Below, piece after piece: positions 1 through 8,228 of a stretch of 64,000 nucleotides of DNA. The translations under genes and the position numbers were made by a program. The notes beneath the pieces were generated by a model that did no database searches, was not told the origin of the DNA, and was given only the letters and a program-made list of their open reading frames with translations. The first letter of the stretch is position 1, and the number at the start of each line of letters is the position of its first letter. The stretch is taken from contig FREU01000006.1 of NCBI GenBank assembly GCA_900143615.1, positions 62,001 to 126,000 of the forward strand, written 5' to 3'. The DNA is from Rhodobacteraceae bacterium Alg231-30. Lineage in GTDB: Bacteria > Pseudomonadota > Alphaproteobacteria > Rhodobacterales > Rhodobacteraceae.

Positions 1-1460
1 GACAGATCGGAGCGGCGGATGAAGGACTTCATGCCTTCGTATTCCACTTCGATGCCACCGTCTTCGATAGCGGTCACTTCAACAGTTACGATCGAGCCGC
101 GCTTCACGCCGCCAACAGCTTCTGCGAACTTGTCACCACCCAAAGCTTTGATCGACAGCGAGATACGCTCTTTGTCGACGTCAACTTCGGAGACAACAGC
201 CTGAACCACGTCGTTTTTGTGGTAGTTCTGGATCGCTTCTTCGCCACGTTCGTCCCAAGACAGGTCTGACAGGTGAACCATGCCGTCGATTTCGCCTTCG
301 AGGCCAATGAACAGACCGAATTCGGTGATGTTCTTAACTTCGCCTTCGACTTCGGTACCTTCTGGGTGAGTCTCAGCGAAGACTTCCCATGGGTTACGCA
401 TGGTCTGCTTGAGGCCAAGAGAAACGCGACGCTTGGCGCCATCGATTTCCAGAACCATAACGTCGACTTCTTGCGAAGTGGAAACGATCTTGCCGGGGTG
501 TACGTTCTTCTTGGTCCAAGACATTTCAGAAACGTGCACCAGACCTTCAACACCAGGCTCTAGCTCAACAAATGCACCGTAATCGGTGATGTTGGTGACG
601 CGGCCTTTGTGAACCGATTCCAGTGGGTACTTGCCAGCAACCAGATCCCATGGATCTTCCTGCAGCTGTTTCATGCCCAGCGAGATGCGGTGCGTCTCTT
701 TGTTGATCTTGATAACCTGAACTTTGACGGTTTCGCCAATTGTCAGGATCTCAGATGGGTGGTTCACACGGCGCCATGCCATGTCGGTGACGTGCAACAG
801 GCCATCAACGCCGCCCAGGTCAACAAACGCACCGTATTCGGTGATGTTTTTGACCACACCGTCAACTGCATCGCCTTCGGCCAATTTGCCGATAACTTCT
901 GCACGCTGTTCGGCGCGGGATTCTTCAAGGATTGCCCGACGTGATACAACGATGTTGCCACGACGACGGTCCATTTTCAGAACTTGGAATGGCTGCTTCA
1001 GACCCATCAATGGGCCCGCGTCGCGCACGGGGCGCACGTCAACTTGCGAACCTGGCAAGAACGCAACAGCGCCGCCGAGGTCAACAGTAAAGCCACCTTT
1101 AACGCGACCAAAGATAGCGCCTTCGACGCGCTCTTCGTCTGCGTAGGCTTTCTCAAGGCGATCCCATGCTTCTTCACGGCGCGCCATCTCACGTGAGATA
1201 ACCGCTTCGCCGCGGGCGTTTTCAGCCGAGCGCAGGAAGACTTCTACTTCGTCGCCAACAGCGATTTCAGCAGCTTCACCTGGGTTTGCGAATTCTTTAA
1301 GATCAACGCGGCCTTCCATTTTGTAGCCTACGTCGATGATAGCTTGGCCCGCTTCAATTGCGATGACCTTGCCTTTAACGACAGAACCCTCTTCGGGTGT
1401 GTCCATTTCGAAGCTTTCCTGCAGCAGGGCTTCGAATTCTTCCATAGTTGTATCAGCCAT
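1..1460 (-). CDS. rpsA: 30S ribosomal protein S1 (partial, C-terminus off left edge)
   Basis: S1 binds mRNA on the 30S subunit and aids translation initiation. The visible 486 codons begin MADTTMEEFE and contain five complete S1 (OB-fold) repeats and a sixth that is cut by the window edge. The later repeats carry the typical pattern VKNITEYGAFVDL, TNITDYGAFVEL and VKNITEFGLFIGL. E. coli S1 has six repeats in 557 residues, so roughly 70 residues should lie outside. The start ATG (1460-1458) has an AAGGA element about 11 nt upstream, slightly long but the only sensible start. A terminator lies just upstream (1580-1614), so rpsA is probably transcribed from its own promoter between it and the start. 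In relatives rpsA directly follows cmk; here about 3.2 kb separates them. Confidence 0.97.
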   Translation of the reverse strand, partial: MADTTMEEFEALLQESFEMDTPEEGSVVKGKVIAIEAGQAIIDVGYKMEGRVDLKEFANPGEAAEIAVGDEVEVFLRSAENARGEAVISREMARREEAWDRLEKAYADEERVEGAIFGRVKGGFTVDLGGAVAFLPGSQVDVRPVRDAGPLMGLKQPFQVLKMDRRRGNIVVSRRAILEESRAEQRAEVIGKLAEGDAVDGVVKNITEYGAFVDLGGVDGLLHVTDMAWRRVNHPSEILTIGETVKVQVIKINKETHRISLGMKQLQEDPWDLVAGKYPLESVHKGRVTNITDYGAFVELEPGVEGLVHVSEMSWTKKNVHPGKIVSTSQEVDVMVLEIDGAKRRVSLGLKQTMRNPWEVFAETHPEGTEVEGEVKNITEFGLFIGLEGEIDGMVHLSDLSWDERGEEAIQNYHKNDVVQAVVSEVDVDKERISLSIKALGGDKFAEAVGGVKRGSIVTVEVTAIEDGGIEVEYEGMKSFIRRSDL

Positions 1461-1579
1461 GTGGCGTCATTTCCTTTTCAAACATTTTATCTGGCCGAAC
1501 GGTTGTCTCCGCCGGTCTGGGTTGGTGCCCGTCTTACGACAGGCAGATTGGTCTGAGCGCGCCAACAACAAGAAACACA

Positions 1580-1614
1580 CAAAAAACAAAGAGGGCCAGC
1601 GAATGCCTGACCCT
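1580..1614 (-). terminator. Rho-independent terminator upstream of rpsA
   Basis: Read on the minus strand, AGGGTCAG (1614-1607) pairs with CTGGCCCT (1599-1592) through eight base pairs including one U-G, with a 7-nt loop, followed by CTTTGTTTTTT. It ends transcription coming from the DUF6525 gene and separates it from rpsA. An attenuator in the rpsA leader is the other reading. Confidence 0.75.
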
Positions 1615-1691
1615 GCTCGTCTCGTTGTTTTACGGCATTTGCGCCTTATAGACTGGGGCTCTATAGACAGATTCACGCCTATGGGCAAGAG

Positions 1692-1937
1692 TTATCCCGC
1701 CGCCATGCTGTCTTGTCTCAGAGTTGCTTGCTCGATTTCATCCAGCCTGCGCAATGGGGCGTCAGGATCATGAGGCCCGCCAGACTTAAGCCAAATCGCG
1801 CGCGCCGAAGCTGGGCTCCAAGGCAGGGCCGCATTTGCCAACCAAAGCCTGAGCGACGGCGGCAACCTGTCAAACGCGGTCATCGGAGAGCCTGCTCTAC
1901 GCCGACCGCGCAAACTGCTGTTCAAATTACGAGTCAC
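1692..1937 (-). CDS. DUF6525 family small protein
   Basis: This 81-residue basic protein has the core GDPMTAF-like segment (here GSPMTAFDRLPPSLRLWL), followed by ALPWSPASARAIW and a C-terminal helix with TLRQDS. I recognise this as the small conserved DUF6525 family common in Rhodobacteraceae; no function is known to me. I chose the GTG at 1937-1935 (protein starting VTRNLNSSLRGRRR) because homologues as I remember them begin with this RNL..LR.RRR segment. The frame is open to an ATG at 1988, which would add 17 unlikely residues. An AGAGA element lies about 8 nt before the GTG. It lies between rpsA and the nitroreductase gene and is flanked by terminators on both sides, so it looks monocistronic. 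Confidence 0.75.
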   Translation of the reverse strand: MTRNLNSSLRGRRRAGSPMTAFDRLPPSLRLWLANAALPWSPASARAIWLKSGGPHDPDAPLRRLDEIEQATLRQDSMAAG

Positions 1938-2080
1938 TTTTGAGGTCTCTTTGAAATGTAGATTTACGGCTCTTGGGAACAAAACCAAAAGCCAGCTTCA
2001 CTCCCTGCAGAAGTTATGTTATTACATTTCACAACTCATGGAGCACAACCCCTAATTTTCTCAAAGCAGCCCCCTAAGAC

Positions 2081-2112
2081 GAAAAACGCGCCTTCTCTCC
2101 CTGAAGGCGCGT
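2081..2112 (-). terminator. Rho-independent terminator of the nitroreductase gene
   Basis: A perfect 10-bp stem, ACGCGCCTTC at 2086-2095 and GAAGGCGCGT at 2103-2112, has a 7-nt loop. On the minus strand it is followed by TTTTTC (2086-2081). It lies 45 nt after the nitroreductase stop codon. Confidence 0.9.
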
Positions 2113-2157
2113 CTCTCTTATTTGCGAAGCTCATTTCCGAGCGAAGTATTCAGTCGC

Positions 2158-2793
2158 TTAAGCGAGGTCTTTGACCAACTCGCCGCGGGCTTTGCGCACC
2201 TTCGGCATTGGCAACAACCAGTCTGCACCTTCCTGACGATACCCCAACGGCAGAAGCGTCACAGATCTCAAACCCAACTCTTTCAGGCCCAAGATGTCAT
2301 CAACGGCATCGGCATCAAAGCCTTCCATCGGACAGTTGTCCACGCCCAGCTCGGCAGCGGCCAACATGGCAAAGCCCAACGCAATATAGGCTTGCCGTGC
2401 TGCGTGCTCAAAGTTCACCTGCGCGTCCCGTGGCAGATAGACGGATTTCAGATTCTCATAATACTGAGCCAACATCGGGTTTTCTCCGCGCAGCGCCTCC
2501 ATCTGCGTGCGCACCGCATCAATGCGCTCCGCCGAATAGTTGTCCCATGCCGCAAACACCAATAGATGGCTGCCCTCGGTGATCTGGCTCTGGTTCCAGC
2601 CCACCTTGCGGATTTTTTCGCGCAGTTCAGGATTTGTCACGACAAACACTTCAAACGGCTGCGTGCCGCTAGAGGTTGGTGCCATACGGATGGCTTCCAG
2701 AATCGCCTCTACATTTTCTTGCGATACAGCTTTGGCGGGGTCCATCTTTTTCGTGGCATAGCGCCAGCTCATCAGCTCTTTCATCGTGCTCAT
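2158..2793 (-). CDS. NfsB-like NAD(P)H nitroreductase family protein
   Basis: FMN-dependent oxidoreductase of the nitroreductase fold, 211 residues, the usual family length. Visible features are the N-terminal FMN-phosphate region SWRYATKKMD, the substrate/FMN loop MAPTSSGTQPFEVFVV, and the C-terminal helix following GFDADAVDDILGLKELGL, which resembles NfsB and DrgA-type enzymes. Such enzymes reduce nitro groups, quinones and other electrophiles with NAD(P)H. It is transcribed divergently from an HxlR regulator with N-terminal cysteines, the classic layout in which the regulator controls an electrophile-detoxifying reductase. The physiological substrate cannot be read from the sequence. Confidence 0.88.
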   Translation of the reverse strand: MSTMKELMSWRYATKKMDPAKAVSQENVEAILEAIRMAPTSSGTQPFEVFVVTNPELREKIRKVGWNQSQITEGSHLLVFAAWDNYSAERIDAVRTQMEALRGENPMLAQYYENLKSVYLPRDAQVNFEHAARQAYIALGFAMLAAAELGVDNCPMEGFDADAVDDILGLKELGLRSVTLLPLGYRQEGADWLLPMPKVRKARGELVKDLA

Positions 2794-2934
2794 AGGTCGT
2801 CTCTTCTGTTGTGGTCAACGCCAAGTATGCGCGACTCAAGGGTGGTATATTTTTGGTACTGGATATATATTGAGAACTAGTTATTGCCACAAGAAGGCAC
2901 ATTCTTGAGACCCGGTTACACAGAGGGAACCATC
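2794..2934. promoter_or_regulatory. Divergent nitroreductase / HxlR control region
   Basis: This 141-bp AT-rich intergenic region serves both divergent genes. It holds a perfect 8-bp palindrome AACTAGTT (2875-2882) and an imperfect AT-rich dyad just before it, around 2850-2870. HxlR-family dimers bind such short dyads near the start of the target gene, so this is the likely operator. The exact site is an inference. Confidence 0.4.
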
Positions 2935-3312
2935 ATGCCAAAAGACGGACAATGCCCGGAGTGTTCACGCATCAACGAAGTATTGCACCGCGTCGGTGAC
3001 CGTTGGAGCGTGCTTATTGTGATCTCATTAGCGCAATATGACGTCCTGCGCTTTAACGAGTTAAAGCGACATTTAGGCATTTCACAACGCATGCTGAGCC
3101 TGACGTTGCGCGAACTGGAACGTGACGGGCTGGTGAACCGCACCTATCACCCGACCATTCCGCCGAAAGTGGAATATTCGCTCACTGAGTTGGGGCAATC
3201 CTTCAAAGAGCCTGTTTATGCGTTGGGGAAGTGGGCCCTCACCCATTTGCCGGTGATCGACGAAGCCCGCGCCGAATATGACGCAGCCTCCAATCAAGCT
3301 AAAACCGGCTGA
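2935..3312 (+). CDS. HxlR-family transcriptional regulator
   Basis: A 125-residue winged-helix regulator. The HxlR signature is clear: GDRWSVLIVISLA, LRFNELKRHLGISQRMLSLTLRELERDGLV and the wing with VEYSLTELGQS. The start ATG at 2935 is preceded by AGAGGG with about 7 nt spacing; an upstream in-frame TTG at 2884 lacks such a site. Cysteines at positions 7 and 10 precede helix 1. In Bacillus YodB, HypR and Corynebacterium QorR, N-terminal cysteines sense quinones or hypochlorite and control a nitroreductase or quinone reductase gene. The divergent nitroreductase makes the same arrangement likely here (inference). Confidence 0.9.
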   Translation: MPKDGQCPECSRINEVLHRVGDRWSVLIVISLAQYDVLRFNELKRHLGISQRMLSLTLRELERDGLVNRTYHPTIPPKVEYSLTELGQSFKEPVYALGKWALTHLPVIDEARAEYDAASNQAKTG

Positions 3313-3327
3313 CAAAGATCACGCGTG

Positions 3328-4509
3328 TTACAAAAGAAACATCAGGCCTAGGAATAGACCGGCGACCCCCAGGGCTGCCCAAAGGTCGTCATCATCATTG
3401 TCATTGTCTTCCTCTTCTTCATCTTCCTCGTCGTCTTCGTCCTCATGCTCGCTCTCGTCTTCTTCCATCAAATCCACAGGCAACAAAACACCGTCGATTG
3501 CATGCGCAATGCCATTGCTTGCTTCGATGTCGGTCGCGATGATTTCCGGATCATCCAGCGTCATGTCCAGATCCACAAGCGTTGTGCCGGCGACCCCGAT
3601 CTCTTCACCTTGGAGCGTGTCCAGACTTTCGGATCCCAGCACAGCCGCGGAATCCTGCTCTCCCGGGCTAACGTGGTATGTGAGGATTTCAGTTACCAAG
3701 CCAAGCGGATTTTCCGGGTCGGCCGCCGCTGCGGCATCCAAAATGGCCTGAAATGCCTCCCCCTCGTCATCCCCTTCATAACCTAAATCCTGCGCAAGAC
3801 CGATAAAGGCGGCATCATTTGGAACAAACACCGTGAGCTCAGCGTCTGGATCGTCGACAGCGCCGTCCAAACCTGTTGCCTGAAGGGCCGTGAGCAGCAG
3901 ATCAAAATCCGTCCCGTCGCTATCAAAGCTGCCCCCGCTCTCCTTGAGAACATCCAGCAAAGTGGGATCGCCCTCTTCGACAGGCGCATCCAGTGGCAAC
4001 AGAACTTGATCAACCACTTGGATGGTTCCGCCTTCGATTGCCACATCTGCAGAAACCACATCCGCGTTCTGGTAGTCGGGATCTGCGTCGACAACTGTGC
4101 CACCAGTTACTTCAAAACTCGCGTCGTCCAGAAGTGTGGTCACCGGACCATCGCTGTTAAGGCCATCCAGATCGGCACCATCCGGTGTCACATGGTAGAG
4201 CAGGATATCGGTTAACAAGGGGATCGGATCACTGTCCGGAGACAAATCAGTCAGAGCGCCTGCGATTGCCCCAAACACACCATCTGCATCTTCAGGATCG
4301 CCGGAATACCCCAGACTTGAAGCAAGATTGGCAAAGGCTTGGTCCGTTGGCGCAAAGAGCGTAAAACCACTCAACCCTCCAAGGGCCGCCTCAAGCTCAG
4401 CCGCCTCAACAGCCAAACCGAGAACTTCAAAATCAGATTGCGACGAAATCACCCCGCCCGAAATAGGCAGTTGCGCTGCGATACTTGGAAACAAAACTTG
4501 TAAAGACAC
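3328..4509 (-). CDS. Tandem fasciclin (FAS1) domain protein with acidic linker and C-terminal hydrophobic helix
   Basis: This 393-residue, very acidic protein has two FAS1 domains (about residues 25-170 and 180-345), each with the H1/H2 hallmarks: FTLFAPTDQAF and LLYHVTPDG in the first, LTVFVPNDAAF and LTYHVSPGE in the second. FAS1 domains mediate adhesion and are normally outside the cytoplasm. I see no N-terminal signal peptide. The protein ends in a run of Asp/Glu (about 350-373), then an uninterrupted hydrophobic helix to the last residue, with no basic tail. This differs from PEP-CTERM or VPLPA-CTERM sorting signals. The start is GTG (4509-4507) with GGGGAG upstream. It sits between cmk and the HxlR gene, probably as its own unit. 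Location in the cell is unclear. Confidence 0.85.
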   Translation of the reverse strand: MSLQVLFPSIAAQLPISGGVISSQSDFEVLGLAVEAAELEAALGGLSGFTLFAPTDQAFANLASSLGYSGDPEDADGVFGAIAGALTDLSPDSDPIPLLTDILLYHVTPDGADLDGLNSDGPVTTLLDDASFEVTGGTVVDADPDYQNADVVSADVAIEGGTIQVVDQVLLPLDAPVEEGDPTLLDVLKESGGSFDSDGTDFDLLLTALQATGLDGAVDDPDAELTVFVPNDAAFIGLAQDLGYEGDDEGEAFQAILDAAAAADPENPLGLVTEILTYHVSPGEQDSAAVLGSESLDTLQGEEIGVAGTTLVDLDMTLDDPEIIATDIEASNGIAHAIDGVLLPVDLMEEDESEHEDEDDEEDEEEEDNDNDDDDLWAALGVAGLFLGLMFLL

Positions 4510-4576
4510 TCTACCATCTCCCCATTTTCATGCCGTGATTACGGAATGAGCGGGGTGATTGGTTCAATTTTAACTA

Positions 4577-4600
4577 AACACCCTTGCCAGAAAGGGCTTA
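4577..4600 (-). terminator. Weak hairpin after cmk
   Basis: A 5-bp stem CCCTT (4581-4585) / AAGGG (4592-4596) lies 24 nt after the cmk stop and is followed on the minus strand by TGTTTAGTT. This may be a weak terminator; it is short and not compelling. Confidence 0.3.
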
Positions 4601-4619
4601 GAAACATGCGGTGTAACTC

Positions 4620-5240
4620 TTAGCGATCCCTTGCAGATAGCCGCGCTTCTATCGCTTTGACAGCCTTGGCGATGGCCTCTTCAATGCCCAAATCCGAAGT
4701 ATCAATTGTGGTTGAGTCTTCGGCAGGTTTCATCGGTGCTTCGGCGCGTTCACTATCGCGCGCATCCCGTTCTTTTACATCTGCCAAAACCTGCTCTAGC
4801 GAGACGTCTGCACCCTTGGAGGACAGTTCTGCATAACGGCGTTGGGCGCGCACTTGCGCACTGGCAGTGACAAACAGCTTAGCCTCGGCATTTGGACAAA
4901 TCACAGTACCGATGTCGCGCCCATCCAGAACCGCGCCGCCATCCCGGCGCGCAAAGGCGTGCTGAAAATCCAAAAGCGCCGCGCGAACTTCGCCGATGAC
5001 AGCGACCCGACTGGCTGCTTGCGCCACTTGTGCGCTCCGCAAATCATCACGTTCCAAGTCTTTAGGCACCAAAGTGAGCGCCGCCTCAATCGGGTCTTTC
5101 CCGTCCAATGTGGCGGCGCCAACCGCGCGGTACAAAAGCCCCGTGTCCAGATGCGCAAACCCATAATGCGCGGCCACAGCCTTGGAGATTGTGCCTTTGC
5201 CAGCCGCAGCCGGTCCATCAATTGCTATGGTAAATCGCAT
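4620..5240 (-). CDS. cmk: Cytidylate kinase
   Basis: Phosphorylates CMP and dCMP with ATP in pyrimidine nucleotide salvage and mRNA turnover. The 206-residue product has the P-loop [11 protein letters not shown] at the N-terminus, [11 protein letters not shown] in the CMP-binding region, [13 protein letters not shown], the RYAEL lid segment with arginines, and a C-terminal [12 protein letters not shown]. The ATG at 5240 with GAGGA just upstream gives the normal N-terminus MRFTIAIDG; an upstream in-frame start would add ten unneeded residues. It follows aroA and a membrane protein gene on the minus strand, the conserved aroA-cmk order. Its usual downstream partner rpsA is displaced. Confidence 0.96.
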   Translation of the reverse strand: MRFTIAIDGPAAAGKGTISKAVAAHYGFAHLDTGLLYRAVGAATLDGKDPIEAALTLVPKDLERDDLRSAQVAQAASRVAVIGEVRAALLDFQHAFARRDGGAVLDGRDIGTVICPNAEAKLFVTASAQVRAQRRYAELSSKGADVSLEQVLADVKERDARDSERAEAPMKPAEDSTTIDTSDLGIEEAIAKAVKAIEARLSARDR

Positions 5241-5299
5241 CACATCCTCGCGCCGAATTTTGCGCGACATATCTCAGTCAGCGCAGGCCATTGCAAGCC

Positions 5300-5806
5300 T
5301 CAGCGCATCCAACGCCGCCACGCCCAGAACAAAGCGCCAATCAGCAAGGCCAGAAAACACAGCGTATTGGCCAGCGATTTGCTGATTGTCCAGAAACTGG
5401 CCAGTGCCACCAGATTGGCGTCCAACAAGGCCACATCCCTCTGCAACATCACCGACACCAAATAGTTTTCCAGATAATCCGAAGCTACCGCCACCATGGC
5501 CAGAACGCCCAGCACGGTCGCTAAACGCTTACCAAAAAGCATATGAAATCCCAGAATGAGCATCAGGCCCAGAAGCGCCGGATAGAGCAGATCAAGTTTC
5601 AGCTGAACATCGAGGTAAAACGCCCGCCCCTCTTGGCTCAGCGCGCTCAGAAACGCCGCCGCCTCGTCAAACGAATACCCCATGGGGCGTAGATCAAACG
5701 GATGTAACCCCCCTGCCGATTGCGCGATAAACGGCAATGACCATGCAACCATGATACCATAGACCGCGCCTGCGGCTACAAAACTCGCCCAAAAAGCCCG
5801 TCTCAT
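5300..5806 (-). CDS. Four-helix membrane protein of unknown function
   Basis: I do not recognise this 168-residue protein. It has about four predicted membrane helices (near residues 6-28, 71-92, 95-118 and 145-163). The long loop after helix 1 is probably periplasmic and contains DLRPMGYSFDEAAAFLSAL; the C-terminus is basic (WAWRRWMR). ATG at 5806 has an AGGG element upstream; a GTG at 5836 is an alternative without a clear ribosome site. It lies between aroA (119 nt upstream) and cmk (60 nt downstream) on the same strand and may be co-transcribed with them. The sequence gives no direct functional clue. Confidence 0.75.
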   Translation of the reverse strand: MRRAFWASFVAAGAVYGIMVAWSLPFIAQSAGGLHPFDLRPMGYSFDEAAAFLSALSQEGRAFYLDVQLKLDLLYPALLGLMLILGFHMLFGKRLATVLGVLAMVAVASDYLENYLVSVMLQRDVALLDANLVALASFWTISKSLANTLCFLALLIGALFWAWRRWMR

Positions 5807-5924
5807 AAACACCCTACCCCACGTTGGTGAATTCACTGCGCCGCAATCTTGGGCCAGATCATGGCGTGCGCCCTGCTAAAAGCAACAAAAACCGTCAAAA
5901 CGGCACCGCAGAGCGCGACAATCC

Positions 5925-7277
5925 TTAGCCAGCTTGATGGGACAGTTGCGCCCCCAGCGCGCCCATGAGCGGTTCAAAAATCGGGAAAGAGGTCGCAATC
6001 GGCCCACCATCATCGACGCTGACAGGTTTCTGAGTAGCCATGCCCATCACCATAAAGCTCATCGCAATCCGGTGGTCCAGATGGCTTGCACAGGTTGCCC
6101 CACCTTCGACATTGCCGTGACCAAGGCCTTTGACGATCCACCAGTCATCGCCCTCATCCACTTCCACACCATTCAGACGCAGCCCTGTCGCCATCGCATC
6201 AATCCGGTCGCTTTCCTTCACGCGCAGCTCTTTGACACCGCGCATCACGGTGTCGCCCTGCGCAAAGGACGCGACGACGGACAAGACAGGGTATTCGTCA
6301 ATCATGCTAGCCGCGCGGGCCGGATCAACTTCGATGCCTTTCAGGTCAGGTGAAAACTTGGCGCGCAAATCAGCGACAGGTTCGCCCCCCTCGACGCGTT
6401 CGTTTTCATAGGTCAGATCCGCGCCCATCTCGCGCAGAGTGGTGAACAGACCCGCCCGCGTCGGGTTCAGGCCGATATTTGGCACCAATACATCCGAGCC
6501 GGGCGTGATCACCGCGGCACAGACCGGAAACGCCGCCGAGCTGGGATCGCGCGGGACAACAATTGTCTGCGGCTTCAACTCGGGCTGCCCTGTCAGGGTA
6601 ATCACCCGCCCCGCATGGGTATCTTCCACCGAAATCTCGGCTCCAAAGCCGGCCAGCATACGTTCTGTGTGATCGCGGGTGGCTTCTTTCTCAATCACCA
6701 CAGTTTGACCGGGAACATTCAGGCCCGCCAACAGTACAGCGGATTTCACCTGTGCAGACGGCATTGGCACTTCATAGCGTACCGGCACCGGAGCTTTGGC
6801 CCCGACGATTGTCATCGGCAACCGACCACCTTTGCGCCCAACCGCTTGCGCACCAAACAGCGCAATCGGGTCCGTCACCCGCGCCATGGGACGCCCGTTC
6901 AGGCTAGCATCGCCACTGAACGTCGCGGTGATGTCACATGTTGCCATCGAGCCCATAATCAGGCGCACGCCCGTGCCCGAATTTCCGCAATCAATCACAT
7001 TGTCGGGCTCCGCAAAGCCGCCAACGCCCACGCCATGCACATGCCATGTTCCGTCGTCCTCACGTGTGACCTCTGCCCCAAACGCGCGCATGGCTTTGGC
7101 CGTGTCCAACACATCTTCGCCCTCAAGCAACCCTGTCACAACGGTTTCACCGACGGCCATCGCACCAAGGATCAGCGAGCGGTGAGAGATAGATTTATCT
7201 CCGGGCACATGCGCCTCGCCGGTGAGCGGGCCGCAAGGGGTTGATGTCATCGGAATGGGGGTGCCGTGGCTGGACAT
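5925..7277 (-). CDS. aroA: 3-phosphoshikimate 1-carboxyvinyltransferase (EPSP synthase, class II)
   Basis: Joins phosphoenolpyruvate and shikimate-3-phosphate in the sixth step of the shikimate pathway. The 450-residue protein carries all four class II marker motifs: GDKS (26-29), SAQVK, RDHTE and NPTR. Two-domain inside-out barrel hallmarks [11 protein letters not shown] and LRVKESDR are present. At the glyphosate-contact position equivalent to Ala100 of the CP4 enzyme this protein has Gly101 (in GNSGTG), so the tolerant substitution is absent. The ATG at 7277 has AAAGGA 8 nt upstream. It is the first gene of the aroA / membrane protein / cmk string. Confidence 0.97.
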   Translation of the reverse strand: MSSHGTPIPMTSTPCGPLTGEAHVPGDKSISHRSLILGAMAVGETVVTGLLEGEDVLDTAKAMRAFGAEVTREDDGTWHVHGVGVGGFAEPDNVIDCGNSGTGVRLIMGSMATCDITATFSGDASLNGRPMARVTDPIALFGAQAVGRKGGRLPMTIVGAKAPVPVRYEVPMPSAQVKSAVLLAGLNVPGQTVVIEKEATRDHTERMLAGFGAEISVEDTHAGRVITLTGQPELKPQTIVVPRDPSSAAFPVCAAVITPGSDVLVPNIGLNPTRAGLFTTLREMGADLTYENERVEGGEPVADLRAKFSPDLKGIEVDPARAASMIDEYPVLSVVASFAQGDTVMRGVKELRVKESDRIDAMATGLRLNGVEVDEGDDWWIVKGLGHGNVEGGATCASHLDHRIAMSFMVMGMATQKPVSVDDGGPIATSFPIFEPLMGALGAQLSHQAG

Positions 7278-7849
7278 GCGCGTTTCCTTTGGTCGAGTTC
7301 AACCGTGTTGTTAGCGCGCACAACAGCCGCCGTCCATGTGTTTGATGTGCTTTTTTCGTACCCCAAAACGCCAAAGAAGGTCTCTTGTCTCAGAACCACC
7401 TGAGACGATGGTTCAACCAAGCCGAAATGGCGGCGGAATTCACGCAGGCTGGAGCAGGCGCAGCCCCTGCCTAATGATCTATCACGCACGCACACGCCAA
7501 AAGAGAAAGCCGCCGCAGTACCGTACATCCGAACGTTTTCTCTCAACTGAGATTGCAGAGGATATTGAGACTGAAAATAGCGCCACTGTGCAGCGCGTCG
7601 TCACTGCCGACCTGAAACTGATCTAACATGATTGTTGAGGTGTGCTTCTGGCGCATTACAGGATGTCACCGCCTGAGATTGACGCCCGCTTTTAAACCAG
7701 CCAGCGACATCCGTACACTCTCTCCGTTGATGACCGCCTTGGACATCCTGTGACCTTCACCGATCTCTGACGGCGCCAAAACACGTCAAAGTCTCACAGT
7801 CCCTTTGTGATGTGGTCCGGTGGAAATCCGCCGCCAGTCTGAACGCGGC
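7278..7849. other. Long aroA-btuB intergenic region, no gene seen
   Basis: About 570 bp between the divergent aroA and the btuB promoter. I see no convincing gene: the open frames here lack ribosome sites and family features. There is a 7-bp hairpin GTCTCAG / CTGAGAC (7387-7393 / 7400-7406) without a T-run. The region should hold the aroA promoter. No tRNA is visible. Confidence 0.5.
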
Positions 7850-7877
7850 TTGACCTCGCAGCACGCTCAACTATTTG
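7850..7877 (+). promoter_or_regulatory. Candidate sigma-70 promoter of the btuB operon
   Basis: TTGACC (7850-7855) and TATTTG (7872-7877) are separated by 16 bp. Transcription would start near 7884, immediately before the cobalamin riboswitch, which is where it is needed. Confidence 0.5.
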
Positions 7878-7884
7878 CTGTCAC

Positions 7885-8066
7885 AGCTTTGGTCCGGATG
7901 GAAACATCTGGTGAAAAAGGGAATGAGGTGCGGCACAGGATGCCAATTCCTCAACTGCCCCCGCAACTGTAGGCGGAGAGCAATGCCGAAACATACCACT
8001 GTCCACGCGCGGGATGGGAAGGTTCGGCTGCGCATTGACCCGCAAGTCAGGAAACCTACCTGAGCA
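7885..8066 (+). promoter_or_regulatory. Cobalamin riboswitch
   Basis: The conserved cobalamin aptamer landmarks appear in order: GGTGAAAAAGGGAA (7910-7923), AGGTGCGGCAC, CTGCCCCCGCAACTGT (the B12 box core, 7955-7970), CCACTGTCC, GGGATGGGAAGG, and the closing GACCCGCAAGTCAGGA / CCTACC (8038-8060). It lies about 160 nt upstream of btuB. Adenosylcobalamin binding should lower expression of the downstream uptake operon. Aptamer ends are approximate. The expression platform lies between it and the btuB start, where CGGTG and CACCG segments (about 8110-8140) could form a switching hairpin (inference). Confidence 0.93.
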
Positions 8067-8228
8067 ATCACCCTGTCCGGGGCGCGGGGCGCGTCAAGGC
8101 AACGGATTTTCCGGTGCGGTGTTATCAGCTCACCGTCTGCGGAACCCCCTTCCATAGACATAATACCAAGACAGCCCATGCCGGGCGCCCCGGTCCCTAT
8201 GCAAAAGGGTTCCATACTAGGACAGCAC

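Noticed and set aside
1453..1470. Five-codon upstream reading frame (ATG at 1470) overlapping the rpsA start
   Set aside because: Its ATG is only 1 nt from the AGGA element, too close for initiation. The same element serves rpsA at 11 nt.
3375..3460. Simple-repeat-like tract of TC/ATC triplets
   Set aside because: It is the codon run for the Asp/Glu linker of the fasciclin protein, not an independent repeat.
7247..7626. Open frames of 96-99 codons beside aroA
   Set aside because: No ribosome site, family similarity or codon pattern that supports a gene; considered as a transposase relic but not convincing.
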